A stretch of 64,000 nt of DNA from Granulicella pectinivorans (GCF_900114625.1 NZ_FOZL01000001.1:3100001-3164000), one strand, 5' to 3'. Shown: positions 17,085 through 25,510, counted from the stretch's first letter. The notes: generated by a model not told the origin, from the sequence alone. Program-made: numbers and translations.

Positions 17085-18084
17085 AGTCGTTCAGCCTCTG
17101 CCACAGCGTCTCGTCGATCGGAATACCCTTGGCCAGATTCTCGTCGCGCAGCCGCAGCGTCTCTTCGCCGGGATAGCGCGGCGGTCGCGTGCCCTCGATC
17201 GGAGGCGCGGCATGCAGGTCGTCGAGAATCGACTCGGCAATCTGTGAGAGCTGTGCCGGATCGGTGAAGTTCGTCGGGTCGATCGCCAGAAAGAACTGCG
17301 ACAGTCCTGACTCCTTCAGCGGATCCAGCGGAAGCTGATGCGTGGACAGCCCGCCCGAGAGCATCGCGGCGAACAGGTCCAGCGAAAGCGACAGACCGGA
17401 GCCCTTCCAGAAGCCGATCGGAAGCGTACGCAGCGACGTCTCGATGGCCTTCGGATCCGTAGTCAGCTCGCCTTCGCTGTCATACCCGCCAGGAACCGGA
17501 AGCTGCGCCCCCCGCTGCGCGTAGGCCGCCAGCGACCCCATCGAAAACTGGGTCGTGGCCATATCGAGCACCACCGGCGACGCGGCGCGTGGAACCGCCA
17601 GGATAAGGGGATTGTTCCCAATCGTCGGTTTGGCAGTGCCCCAGGCCGGCGTATTGGCCAGCGTATTGGTCCAGCAGATCCCGAACATCCCCTCCGTCGC
17701 CGCCTGCCAGCCATAGGAGCCGCCACGCATCCAGTGGTTGGTGTTCGAGAGCGCCACCGCTCCCATGCCATGTTCACGGGCAAGCTGCATCGCGCGCCCC
17801 ATCGCGGCATACGCGTTCAGATTGCCCGGTCCGAGGTTGCCGTTCCAGCGCTCGATCGCCCCGAAGCCCGAGGTCTTGGTGGGAACAGCATCCGGCACGA
17901 TATGCCCCGTCCGGATCATCGCCGAGAAGCGAGGAAAGCGCGCAAGCCCATGCGTCCGGACGCCGTCGCGGTCCGTCTCGGCAAACAGCCGCGCGCAAAG
18001 GGGGGCGGTTTCGCTGGGAACGCCAAGGTGGAGGATCGTCTTCAGAAGTGCGGCGTAAAGGTCGTCGTAAGGGACTCGAAGCAT
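17074..18084 (-). CDS. Ldh-family (malate/L-lactate/YiaK type) dehydrogenase
   Basis: 336-residue NAD(P)-dependent oxidoreductase of the type-2 malate/lactate dehydrogenase fold, close in length to 2,3-diketo-L-gulonate reductase YiaK. Seen: RDGVRTHGLARFPRF, with the His of the substrate site; GMGAVALSNTNHWMRGG; WTNTLANTPAWGTAKPTIGN; PVVLDMATTQFSMG; GFWKGSGLSL. The start at 18084 is chosen because LRVPYDDLYAALLKTILHLG begins the first family helix, and a TACCCT box lies 7 bases upstream. The 3' end overlaps the convergent GT39-like gene. Sugar-acid reduction is likely, but the substrate is unknown. Confidence 0.88.
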   Translation of the reverse strand: MLRVPYDDLYAALLKTILHLGVPSETAPLCARLFAETDRDGVRTHGLARFPRFSAMIRTGHIVPDAVPTKTSGFGAIERWNGNLGPGNLNAYAAMGRAMQLAREHGMGAVALSNTNHWMRGGSYGWQAATEGMFGICWTNTLANTPAWGTAKPTIGNNPLILAVPRAASPVVLDMATTQFSMGSLAAYAQRGAQLPVPGGYDSEGELTTDPKAIETSLRTLPIGFWKGSGLSLSLDLFAAMLSGGLSTHQLPLDPLKESGLSQFFLAIDPTNFTDPAQLSQIAESILDDLHAAPPIEGTRPPRYPGEETLRLRDENLAKGIPIDETLWQRLNDFTI

Positions 18085-18097
18085 ACCGCTTAGGGTA
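18085..18097 (-). promoter_or_regulatory. Candidate leaderless -10 box of the Ldh-family gene
   Basis: TACCCT at 18097-18092, seven bases before the ATG; no Shine-Dalgarno sequence. Confidence 0.4.
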
Positions 18098-18228
18098 GGG
18101 GGTATCGCCTCCGGGTGGCAAGGGACCCTCCGGCTGTCCGTCCCCGGCCTCCCTGGTCCCGCACAAAAAACACGGACCATTAAAGTTCTCTAATCCTCCG
18201 CCGATAACCCATCCAGAGGAGGAAGACC

Positions 18229-18420
18229 ATGAAAATCCCCACCCTGCCGCCCACTCTCAGCCCCGCCGAGGAGCCCCTACCCATCGAGATCGACGGCCCC
18301 GCCGACGTCCGCTGGAACAAGATCCGCGACCTCCGCGCCCGCATCGACTCCGGCACCTACCGCATCCCTTCCACCGCCATAGCCTCGTGCATCCTCGACG
18401 CGATCACCAGTTACAAGTAA
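18229..18420 (+). CDS. FlgM-like anti-sigma-28 peptide, orphan
   Basis: 63-residue protein. The second half, RWNKIRDLRARIDSGTYRIP followed by STAIASCILDAI, fits the FlgM signature (KI..LR..I..G.Y.i....iA..il), the part of FlgM that binds sigma-28. The N-terminal half is Pro/Glu-rich and probably disordered, as in FlgM. A strong ribosome binding site (GAGGAGGAAG) precedes the ATG. No flagellar or sigma-28 gene is nearby, so it may control an unrelated FliA-like sigma factor. The stop codon lies inside a dispersed palindromic repeat. Confidence 0.65.
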   Translation: MKIPTLPPTLSPAEEPLPIEIDGPADVRWNKIRDLRARIDSGTYRIPSTAIASCILDAITSYK

Positions 18421-18457
18421 CCGCCCCGCGCGCGAGCGGACCAGTCCGGTCCGGCAA
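18411..18457. repeat. Dispersed palindromic element, copy B
   Basis: AAGTAACCGCCCCGCGCGCG, then AGCGGACCAGTCCGGTCCGG; same core as copies at 7651-7705 and 28314-28380. It overlaps the FlgM-like stop codon, and the GGACCAGTCCGGTCC part is itself palindromic. Confidence 0.55.
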
Positions 18458-18585
18458 TGCCCCCGCAGTTTCGCCCTGCAAACGCTTTTGTGATCCCGCC
18501 AAGCCTCCTCAAGAGAATCCGCTATCATCAGGAACGAACGGCAAATCCCTTCGCCGACACGATCGTGAGCGATGCAAAGGTTCCA

Positions 18586-19305
18586 ATGAGTTCTGTTGAC
18601 TCCGAGATATCCGCCGCTGCCGTCACCGAGCGCGAAAGTCTCTTCGAGCGTTGGTCGTGGTTCTACGCGCTCTGCCGGGAATACCTCTTCCGCGACCACA
18701 CCGACGAGATCGCCGGCTCGCTCTTTCCCTCCGAAGGCCCCCGCCCCGGCACCCATGTCGTCGAACTCGGCTGCGGCCCCGGCTTTTACTCCTGCCGCCT
18801 CGCCACCGAGTTCCCCGGCATCCAGACCACCGGCATCGACCTCTCCGAAAAGCTTCTCCTTCGCGCCAAACTCCGCGCCGCCCGCCGCCGCCTCGTCAAC
18901 TGCGACTTCAGTCTCGGCGACGCCTGCTCTCTTCCGCCGTGGATCGCCAACGTCGACGCCATCGTCGTCTCGCGCCTCTTCCTCATCGTCCCTGGCCGCG
19001 AAGCCGTCCTCTCCGAGATCCACCGCGTCCTCCGCCCCGGTGGCCGATGTTTTATCGCCGAACCCACCTCCGGCTTCCGCACCCGCATCCCCCTCAGTTG
19101 CATGTGGATCCTTTCGAAACTCACCTCCAGTCCCGGTGGCAGCTACCGGGAACCCCTGCAAGCCCACGTCATGACCCGACCCGACTTCTCCACCCTCATT
19201 CACTCCCAGCCCTGGGAGTCGGTCGACCTCCAGTACGACGGCTGGTACCAGTACGCCGTCTGCCAGAAGCGCAAGGCATCCGACCCGGCCGCTGAGGTAG
19301 CCTGA
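18586..19305 (+). CDS. Class I SAM-dependent methyltransferase
   Basis: 239-residue methyltransferase with the Rossmann SAM motifs HVVELGCGPGFYSCRLATEF (motif I) and TTGIDLSEKLLLRAKLRA (motif II), then NVDAIVVSRLFLIVPGREAV and EIHRVLRPGGRCFIAEP (post-motifs). The start at 18586 is supported by AAAGG five bases upstream; the frame stays open to 18457 but adds unlikely sequence. It is first of four closely packed genes with a DUF2064 transferase, a GT87 and a radical SAM enzyme. The substrate is unknown; a modified sugar or lipid is suggested only by context. Confidence 0.85.
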   Translation: MSSVDSEISAAAVTERESLFERWSWFYALCREYLFRDHTDEIAGSLFPSEGPRPGTHVVELGCGPGFYSCRLATEFPGIQTTGIDLSEKLLLRAKLRAARRRLVNCDFSLGDACSLPPWIANVDAIVVSRLFLIVPGREAVLSEIHRVLRPGGRCFIAEPTSGFRTRIPLSCMWILSKLTSSPGGSYREPLQAHVMTRPDFSTLIHSQPWESVDLQYDGWYQYAVCQKRKASDPAAEVA

Positions 19306-19309
19306 AGGA

Positions 19310-20056
19310 ATGAGTTACCCCGTTCTAAAAGCAGGCCAGCCGGACCAGTCACGCTCCGGCCTCTGTGCCCTTGCCGTCATGGCCAAGGCACCCCGCCCCG
19401 GCAAGGTCAAAACCCGCCTCGCGCCCCCGCTCACCCTCGATCAGTCCGCGGCCCTCAACATCTGCTTCCTCAAGGACACCACCCAGAACATCGACTCCAT
19501 CGAAGCCGCCGCCGGCCTCGTCTGCTACACCCCCGTGGGCGATGAAAGCCTCTTCGACACCCTCCTGCCGCCCTCCTTCGCCCTTATCCCGCAGCGAGAA
19601 GGCACCTTCGGAGAACGCCTCCTCGCCGCCGCCCAGGACATCCTCAGCACCGGTTTCGGCTCCGTCTGCCTCATCGACTCCGATTCCCCCACAGTCCCCG
19701 CCGCGGCCTTCGCCCAGGCCGCCGAAGCCCTCGCCCAACCCGGCGACCGCATCGTCCTCGGCCCCTCCGACGACGGCGGCTACTACCTCATCGGCCTCAA
19801 GCAGGCACACCCCGAGCCCTTCCAAAACATCACCTGGTCCACCTCCGTCGTCTGCGCCGAAACCATCGAACGCATCGCAGCCGCCGGCATCGAGCTCGTC
19901 CTCCTGCCCACCTGGTACGACGTCGACGACGGTGCCACCCTCGCCGTCCTCCGCGCGGAGCTCCTCGAAGCCACCCCGCCCCCCTTCACCACCCTCCCCG
20001 GCTACGCCGCCCCGCACACCCACACATTCCTCGAAGACATGGAGCAAGCACGTTGA
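19310..20056 (+). CDS. DUF2064 / TIGR04282-type glycosyltransferase
   Basis: 248-residue GT-A-fold protein related to nucleotidyl- and glycosyl-transferases. Seen: CALAVMAKAPRPGKVKTRLA, the family N-terminal motif; GTFGERLLAA; VCLIDSDSPTVPAAAF; LGPSDDGGYYLIGL; WYDVDDGATLAVL. The family is annotated in databases as an 'arsenosugar biosynthesis' transferase in some neighbourhoods (from memory), but no ArsS or ArsM is visible here, so that name should not be carried over. It starts 4 bases after the methyltransferase stop and overlaps the GT87 gene by 4 bases. Confidence 0.82.
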   Translation: MSYPVLKAGQPDQSRSGLCALAVMAKAPRPGKVKTRLAPPLTLDQSAALNICFLKDTTQNIDSIEAAAGLVCYTPVGDESLFDTLLPPSFALIPQREGTFGERLLAAAQDILSTGFGSVCLIDSDSPTVPAAAFAQAAEALAQPGDRIVLGPSDDGGYYLIGLKQAHPEPFQNITWSTSVVCAETIERIAAAGIELVLLPTWYDVDDGATLAVLRAELLEATPPPFTTLPGYAAPHTHTFLEDMEQAR

Positions 20057-21438
20057 GCACCACCACACCCCACTGGGCAGACGCAAAACCCTGGCACACC
20101 AACATCGCCCTCGCCCTCCTGGGCGCGGCTCTCTTCTGGTTCTCCGGCCAGTACGTCCGCGAGTCGCACGCGTTCTGGATCGGCTTCTCCGGCACCTCCA
20201 GCTCCATGGCCGTCCTCTACCTCGCCAGTTGCTTCCTCGTCCTCACCCAGCCCGCCGACAGGTGGACCATGCGTATCCTCTGGACCGTGGCCATCGCGTG
20301 CAATCTCGTCACCATCTTCGCCCCACCCTTCTCCTCCACCGACATCTACCGCTACGTCTGGGACGGCATCGTACAGCACGCCGGCATCAACCCCTACCGC
20401 TACCTCCCGGCCGACCACGCCCTCGCCAACCTCCAGAAGAACTACAGCGACATCTACGAGAACATCAACCGCAAGGAGTACGCCCGCACCATCTACCCGC
20501 CCGCCGCCCAGTGGGTCGATTACCTCATCACCGCGGTCAGCCCCACCGTCACCTGCTTCAAATTCTTCATGGTCCTCTTCGAAGGCCTCACCTGCTGGGC
20601 GCTCATCCGTCTCCTCACCGCCCTTGGCCGCCCCCGCGAACAGGTCCTCCTCTTCGCCTGGTGCCCACTCCTCACCTGGGAGTTCGGCGGCGGAGGCCAC
20701 CTCGATGCCATTGCCATCACCTTCATCGCCCTCGCCCTCCTCTACCGCTTCCGAGACTCCCGCGTCCTCACCGGCGTCTTCCTCGGCCTCGCCGTCATCA
20801 CCAAGATCTACCCCCTCGTCCTCTTCCCAGCCCTCTACCGCAAGGGCGACTGGAAGATGCCCGCCGCCATGACCGCCACCATCGCCGCCGGATACGCCTG
20901 CTACTCCTCCGCCGGCATGCTCATCTTCAGCTTCTTCAACGGCTACGCCAAAGAGGAGGGCCTCGACACCGGCACCCGCTACTTCCTCCTCGAACTCGCC
21001 CAGAAGACCGCCGGTTTCCACTGGCTCTCGAACGGCATCTTCCTCGCCCTCTGCGCACTCATCTTCGCCGGCATCTCCCTCTGGGCCTTCAGCATCAGCC
21101 TCGAACGCGGCGGTGCCTTCCTCCGCCCAGCCTTCGCCCTGGCCTTCGCCCTCATGATCCTCTTCTCGCCGCACTACGGCTGGTACATCGCCTGGCTCAT
21201 CCCGTTCTTCTGCCTCATCCCCAACCTTCCCCTCGCGACCTACCTCATGGCCTTCTTCTATGGCTACACCACCTGGTGGGCCGACCCCGGTCCCAAAATG
21301 TTCTATCTCAACAAGTGGCTCTACGGCGTTACCCTGATGGCAGTCCTGCTCCATCTGGCGTGGAACGCCCTCAAGCCCTTCCGCCCAGCCCTCTTCGCAC
21401 GTCCGGCCTTTCCTGCATCCAAGGAGATCAACGTATGA
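20053..21438 (+). CDS. GT87-like integral membrane mannosyltransferase
   Basis: 461-residue protein with about ten to eleven hydrophobic segments, of the GT-C superfamily that uses polyprenyl-phosphate mannose. The first large loop has the acidic motif STDIYRYVWDGIVQHAGINP, a hallmark of GT87 and PIG-M-like enzymes; YPPAAQWVDYLITAVSPTV and GGGGHLDAIAITFIALALL follow. The TTG start overlaps the stop of the previous gene (TTGA), which implies translational coupling. The 3' end overlaps the radical SAM gene by ATGA. It likely adds a hexose to a lipid- or envelope-linked acceptor. Confidence 0.8.
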   Translation: MSTTTPHWADAKPWHTNIALALLGAALFWFSGQYVRESHAFWIGFSGTSSSMAVLYLASCFLVLTQPADRWTMRILWTVAIACNLVTIFAPPFSSTDIYRYVWDGIVQHAGINPYRYLPADHALANLQKNYSDIYENINRKEYARTIYPPAAQWVDYLITAVSPTVTCFKFFMVLFEGLTCWALIRLLTALGRPREQVLLFAWCPLLTWEFGGGGHLDAIAITFIALALLYRFRDSRVLTGVFLGLAVITKIYPLVLFPALYRKGDWKMPAAMTATIAAGYACYSSAGMLIFSFFNGYAKEEGLDTGTRYFLLELAQKTAGFHWLSNGIFLALCALIFAGISLWAFSISLERGGAFLRPAFALAFALMILFSPHYGWYIAWLIPFFCLIPNLPLATYLMAFFYGYTTWWADPGPKMFYLNKWLYGVTLMAVLLHLAWNALKPFRPALFARPAFPASKEINV

Positions 21439-22580
21439 GCAGCCTCCTCCCGATCCTTCCGCCGTCCGATCTTCTCGCCGAGCCCGAAGTCCTCTCTCCC
21501 GCCGCCCAGAAGGCCGAGGAAGAGAAGAACGCGATGCGAAAGTACTTCCAGAAGCCCGGCTCCCAGTCCGAACTCACCGGCCACGCCAGCGCCGAGCCCG
21601 TCTGCCTCTATCTCGAGACCACCAACCGCTGCAACCTCCTCTGCGTCACCTGCCCCCGCACCTACGAGCAGCTTGAGCCCGAAGCCGACATGCCCTGGGA
21701 GCTCTTCACCTCCCTCATCGACCAGTACCCCAACATCGCCCGCGTCGTCCTCCACGGCATCGGCGAGCCCATGCTCGTCAAGGACATCGCCCAGCGCGTC
21801 AAGTACCTCAAGGACCGCAACATCTACGTCCTCTTCAACACCAACGGCACCCTCCTCAACGACACCAACGGTCGAGCCCTCATCGAAGCCGGCCTCGACG
21901 AGCTCCGCGTCTCCCTCGACGCCGCCGAGTCCGAGGTCTACCAGATGGTGCGCGGCAAGGACTTCTTCGCCAAGATCGTTCAGAACGTCAAGAACTTCAC
22001 CCGCCTCCAGCGCGAACTCAACGCCCCCAAGCCCCGCGTCTCCCTGTGGCTCACCGGCCTCCGCGAAACCGTCGACCAGCTCCCCAGCTTCGTCCGCCTC
22101 GCCCACGAGTGCGGCGTCACCGAGGTCTACCTCCAACGCCTCGTCTTCTTCGACTCCGGCGAGGCCAACGAGGGCTCCATGGCCCGCGCCGAATCCGCAC
22201 TCTTCGAACACACCACCGCTGACGAAGAGGCGCTCATCAAAGAAGCCGAAGACGTAGCCAAAGAACTCGGCGTCATGTTCTCAGCCTCCGGTGCCGTCGA
22301 CCCCGGCGAGTCCATCCGCATGCAGCAGTCGGACGCCCCCTGGAGCCTCTGCCGCCGCCCCTGGTCGCTCATGTACATCACCGCCAACGGCCGCGTCCTC
22401 CCCTGTTGCATCGCCCCGTTCAGCATGAAAGGCTACGGAGCCTTCACGCTCGGCGACGCCACCCAGTCCTCGCTCCGCGATATCTGGAACGGAGGCGAAT
22501 ACGTCCGCTTCCGCGAAGGCCTCCTGACCAGCGCCCCACCCCCCGCCTGCACCAACTGCGGCCTCCGCTGGAGCCTTTAA
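21435..22580 (+). CDS. Radical SAM / SPASM-domain protein
   Basis: 381-residue [4Fe-4S]/SAM enzyme. The radical SAM cluster motif C-x3-C-x2-C is in NRCNLLCVTCPR near residue 60; LHGIGEPMLVKD is the GGE-like SAM motif. The C-terminal SPASM-like region holds CRRPWSLMYITANGRVLPCC and CTNCGLRW, for one auxiliary cluster. The ribosome binding site AAGGAG at 21421 lies 8 bases before the ATG, which overlaps the previous stop. The substrate is unknown: no peptide precursor gene is visible, and the neighbours point to a carbohydrate or lipid. Confidence 0.85.
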   Translation: MSSLLPILPPSDLLAEPEVLSPAAQKAEEEKNAMRKYFQKPGSQSELTGHASAEPVCLYLETTNRCNLLCVTCPRTYEQLEPEADMPWELFTSLIDQYPNIARVVLHGIGEPMLVKDIAQRVKYLKDRNIYVLFNTNGTLLNDTNGRALIEAGLDELRVSLDAAESEVYQMVRGKDFFAKIVQNVKNFTRLQRELNAPKPRVSLWLTGLRETVDQLPSFVRLAHECGVTEVYLQRLVFFDSGEANEGSMARAESALFEHTTADEEALIKEAEDVAKELGVMFSASGAVDPGESIRMQQSDAPWSLCRRPWSLMYITANGRVLPCCIAPFSMKGYGAFTLGDATQSSLRDIWNGGEYVRFREGLLTSAPPPACTNCGLRWSL

Positions 22581-22635
22581 CGAACTCTCAACCCACCTCG
22601 TCCACTGACCATCCCTGTTGCCATTGCCCCTTTGG

Positions 22636-22790
22636 TTGTCATTCCCGAAGGGGATCTGCTTTTGCTTTTGCCTTTGCTTCTGCCCTTGCCCTTGGAATGA
22701 GAGTGGGGCTTTAGCCCCACGCCCCGCCCACCAACAGAAGGGGGCTTCAGCCCGGGGCCGTTGCCTGTCCTTATCCGTCTTTCTTTTCCC
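22636..22790. repeat. Composite intergenic repeat: TGCTTT-like hexamers, two hairpins, a shared 30-base block
   Basis: Imperfect hexamers (TGCTTT, TGCCTT, TGCTTC, TGCCCT) run from about 22660 to 22698. They are followed by the hairpin GGGGCTTTAGCCCC (22697-22710) and by GGGGCTTCAGCCC (22741-22753). The block 22756-22790 is, on the minus strand, nearly the same as 44445-44472 and shares the GACGGATAAG core of the terminator at 26282-26330. Confidence 0.6.
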
Positions 22791-23032
22791 ATCCCGCTCA
22801 AACCGTGCTTCTCGGACTCCGATGCGACCCGTGTCTCCCGCGTGATCCGAAACAAAAGTGTTTCTCATCGATGCATGCGTAAGGCTGTAAACCCACGATC
22901 GACGGGCAACTGAAGATCTTCGAAACGTCGAAACGTTTCCCGGAATGTTCTCCCTCGTCACACAGAGCAAAGTTTCCCGCGAATACCGCGCTCCACGAAA
23001 ACAGGCGACCCGAATACGCTCAAGATTTCGGC

Positions 23033-23038
23033 TACAAT
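23033..23038 (+). promoter_or_regulatory. Candidate leaderless -10 box of the EAL gene
   Basis: TACAAT followed by exactly six bases and ATG at 23045; no Shine-Dalgarno sequence. Confidence 0.5.
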
Positions 23039-23044
23039 CCCTCC

Positions 23045-24682
23045 ATGCACATGGATGCCGTCGAAATTCGCAGAGCATTGGACGCGAACGAGTTCATTCC
23101 GTTCTTCCAGCCGTTGGTCGTATTGCGGACGGGGCAGTTGGCCGGATTCGAGGTGCTGGCCCGATGGCAGCATCACACCAGGGGCCTGATCCCGCCCAAC
23201 GATTTCATCCCTTCCGCAGAGAAAGAGGGATGGATCGATGAACTCATGGACGGCATTCTCCAGAAAGCGTTTATGATCGGCGCGTCGATCCCCGAACACC
23301 TGACCCTCTCGGTGAACATCTCGCCCGTGCAGATGAACGACATGGCCCTGCCCGGGAAGATTCTCAGTGTGTCGCAGCAGACCGGCTTCGCGATGGATCG
23401 CATCATCGTCGAGATCACCGAGAGCGGACTCATGGGGCACCTCGAATCCGCACAGTCCATCGTCAGCGACCTCAAGGCCATGGGCTGTAAGGTGGCGCTC
23501 GACGACTTCGGCACCGGCTACTCCAGCCTTCTGCATCTTCATTCGCTCCCATTCGACGACCTCAAGGTGGACCAGAGCTTCGTCAGCTCTATGAAGGACA
23601 GGCGCGAAAGCCGCAAGATCGTGGCCGCCGTCATCGGCCTGGGGCAGAGCCTCGGGCTAACCACCGTCGGTGAGGGCGTGGAGACCCAGGAGCAGGCCGA
23701 GATGCTCCTCTGGATGGGCTGCGAGATCGGCCAGGGCTGGCTCTTTGGAAGGCCGGTACCAGCGGCGAAGCTGCCCGACGTCATGGCGATCCTGCGCCCA
23801 AAGATCTCCCTTGGCCTCTCGACCCTGCTCGCCAGCAACTCCATGCGGAACTTCGATGGTCTGCCCGCCCAGCGTCTCGCCCAGTTGCAGGCCGTCTACG
23901 ACGGAGCGCCGGTAGGCCTGGCCTTCCTGGATAGGGAACTGCGCTATGTCAGCCTCAACCAGAGGCTCGCCGTGATGAACGGCCTGCCCGTCGAAGACCA
24001 CCTCGCCCGCTCGGTCGCAGACGTCCTGCCCGAACAGTTCGCGCAGGTCGAAACCTATATCCGCCAGGTGCTCGATGGAGAAGGGGCAACCGCGGTCGAA
24101 GTGACGACCGAAATCCCGGGAGTCAAAGGCGTGCGAGCACTCCTTCTCTCCAACCAGCCGGCGATCGACGAAGAGGGTGAGATCATCGGCGTGTCCATGG
24201 CGGTGGTCGACGTCACGGAGCGCAAGCGCGCCGTGCGGGCTCTCCGCGAGAGCGAAGACCACTACCGGCACATGGTCGAGTTCAATCCGCAGACGCCCTG
24301 GATTATGGACCCGGAGGGCAAGACCCTCGAGGTCAGTCCCGAGTGGGAGAGCACCACGGGCCTCACCAAGGAGGAGTCCCGCGATCACGGTTGGCTCGAT
24401 GCCCTGCATCCGGACGACGTCGTCGCAACCGAGCGCACCATCGCCGAGTTCATCGCGGCAGGACTGCCCATCAGCGTGGAGTACCGCGTACGGAATCGTG
24501 AGGGCGGCTGGAAGTGGATGCGCTCCCGCGGAGCCCCACGCTTCGACGCGGCCGGGCAGATCGTCTGCTGGTATGGCAGCGTGGAAGACATCGACGAGCG
24601 CAAGCAGCTTGAGGACGCGCTCCGGGAGACCGAAGCGAAGCTGCAGGCAGCTCTGGCAACTCACCCCGTCGTCGCGGGGTGA
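23045..24682 (+). CDS. EAL-PAS-PAS cyclic-di-GMP phosphodiesterase
   Basis: 545-residue soluble protein. The EAL domain comes first (residues ~8-250) and keeps the catalytic set: FEVLARW in place of EALLRW, NISPVQM, VEITESG, LDDFGTGYSSL, LKVDQSF, GEGVETQEQ and IGQGWLFGRP, so hydrolysis of c-di-GMP is likely. Two PAS domains follow (~275-400 and ~405-525; PWIMDPEGKTLEVSPEWEST, WKWMRSRGAPRFDAAG), probably sensing a small ligand or redox state. An N-terminal EAL with C-terminal PAS is the reverse of the usual order. The protein ends in the linker ETEAKLQAALATHPVVAG, where another domain would normally begin; the stop lies in a tandem repeat. Confidence 0.9.
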   Translation: MHMDAVEIRRALDANEFIPFFQPLVVLRTGQLAGFEVLARWQHHTRGLIPPNDFIPSAEKEGWIDELMDGILQKAFMIGASIPEHLTLSVNISPVQMNDMALPGKILSVSQQTGFAMDRIIVEITESGLMGHLESAQSIVSDLKAMGCKVALDDFGTGYSSLLHLHSLPFDDLKVDQSFVSSMKDRRESRKIVAAVIGLGQSLGLTTVGEGVETQEQAEMLLWMGCEIGQGWLFGRPVPAAKLPDVMAILRPKISLGLSTLLASNSMRNFDGLPAQRLAQLQAVYDGAPVGLAFLDRELRYVSLNQRLAVMNGLPVEDHLARSVADVLPEQFAQVETYIRQVLDGEGATAVEVTTEIPGVKGVRALLLSNQPAIDEEGEIIGVSMAVVDVTERKRAVRALRESEDHYRHMVEFNPQTPWIMDPEGKTLEVSPEWESTTGLTKEESRDHGWLDALHPDDVVATERTIAEFIAAGLPISVEYRVRNREGGWKWMRSRGAPRFDAAGQIVCWYGSVEDIDERKQLEDALRETEAKLQAALATHPVVAG

Positions 24683-24721
24683 GTCGTCGCGGGGTGAGTC
24701 GTCGCGGGGTGAGTCGTCGCG
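24668..24721 (+). repeat. 15-bp tandem repeat carrying in-frame stop codons
   Basis: Three full units GTCGTCGCGGGGTGA plus a 9-base partial unit. Because the unit is 15 bases, each copy puts a TGA in the frame of the EAL gene, giving three stops in series. Gain or loss of units would not extend the protein. Confidence 0.9.
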
Positions 24722-24731
24722 ACGCATCTGA

Positions 24732-24737
24732 TAGTGT
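24732..24737 (+). promoter_or_regulatory. Candidate leaderless -10 box of the GT2 gene
   Basis: TAGTGT, seven bases before the GTG start at 24745; no Shine-Dalgarno sequence. Confidence 0.35.
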
Positions 24738-24744
24738 TTAGCCC

Positions 24745-25443
24745 GTGAGTACCTCGAAAATCTCCATCGTCATCCCGGCTCTGAATGAGCATGAGTCCAT
24801 CGGCCAGGTCGTCTCCGAGATGCCCTGGAACCTCATCGCCGAGTGCATCGTCGTCGACAACGGCTCCACCGACGCCACCGCTGCAATCGCCGCTGCCGCC
24901 GGTGCCCGCGTCATCCAATCCCAACGTGGCTACGGTGCCGCCTGCCTCGCCGGCTCACTCGCCGCCCTCCCCACCTCAGACATCCTCGTCTACATGGACG
25001 GAGACGGCTCCGACGTCATCGCCGGTCTCCCCGCGCTCATCGGTCCCATCGAGCGTAACGAAGCTGACTTCGTCCTCGGCTCCCGCCTCCTGGGCACGCG
25101 CGAAGAAGGCTCCATGCTCGGCTCGCAGGTCTTCGCCGGCCATCTCGTAGGCACCCTCGTCAAACTCACCTCGGGCTTCCGCTACACCGACATGGGCCCC
25201 TTCCGAGCCATCCGCCGCTCGTCCTTCGACCAGCTCGGCATGAGCGAACTCACCTACGGCTGGAACCTCGAGATGCAGATCCGCGCCGTCCAGAAGAAGC
25301 TCCGCATCCGCGAAATCCCCGTCGACTACCGCAAGCGCATCGGCGGCATCAGCAAGGTCTCCGGAGACCTCCGGGCCTCCGCCAAAGCCGCCGTCCGCAT
25401 CATGGAAGTCCTCTTCCGCGTCACCTTCAACCGCAAGGCATGA
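24745..25443 (+). CDS. GT2-family glycosyltransferase (DPM1/polyprenol-phosphate type)
   Basis: 232-residue GT-A glycosyltransferase without membrane helices. Motifs are SIVIPALNEHESIGQVVSEM, CIVVDNGSTDATAA, YMDGDGSDVIAGLPALIG (the DxD-like site), FVLGSRLLG and TDMGPFRAIRR, plus a C-terminal RKRIGGISKVSGDLRASAK. The layout fits dolichol- or polyprenol-phosphate sugar synthases, which would supply the lipid-linked sugar used by GT-C enzymes such as the GT87 and GT39-like proteins in this window. That pairing is inference. The start is GTG with no ribosome binding site. Confidence 0.85.
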   Translation: MSTSKISIVIPALNEHESIGQVVSEMPWNLIAECIVVDNGSTDATAAIAAAAGARVIQSQRGYGAACLAGSLAALPTSDILVYMDGDGSDVIAGLPALIGPIERNEADFVLGSRLLGTREEGSMLGSQVFAGHLVGTLVKLTSGFRYTDMGPFRAIRRSSFDQLGMSELTYGWNLEMQIRAVQKKLRIREIPVDYRKRIGGISKVSGDLRASAKAAVRIMEVLFRVTFNRKA

Positions 25444-25510
25444 CCGTTGAACTTGCGATACCCTGCTTGCGTACAGGTTCGACAGGCGCTTCGACGCCGG
25501 AGGAGATGCA

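Larger units (their letters stand above)
22581..23044. other. Intergenic stretch of repeats before the EAL gene
   Basis: About 460 bases without a gene. The left third carries a composite repeat (separate entry). The remainder is unremarkable until the TACAAT box just before the EAL gene. No RNA gene was recognised. Confidence 0.6.

Noticed and set aside
19365..21434. Long open extension upstream of the radical SAM gene
   Set aside because: It runs through two real genes in another frame and is Pro/Ser/Arg-rich noise; the ATG at 21435 has a good ribosome binding site.
19310..22580. Arsenosugar biosynthesis cluster
   Set aside because: Only the DUF2064 family name suggests it; no ArsM, ArsS or arsenic resistance gene is visible, and the radical SAM enzyme is of SPASM type.
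24661..24924. Minus-strand reading of the 15-bp repeat as a DDSPR peptide repeat
   Set aside because: It lies antisense to the GT2 start and is just the complement of the stop-codon repeat.
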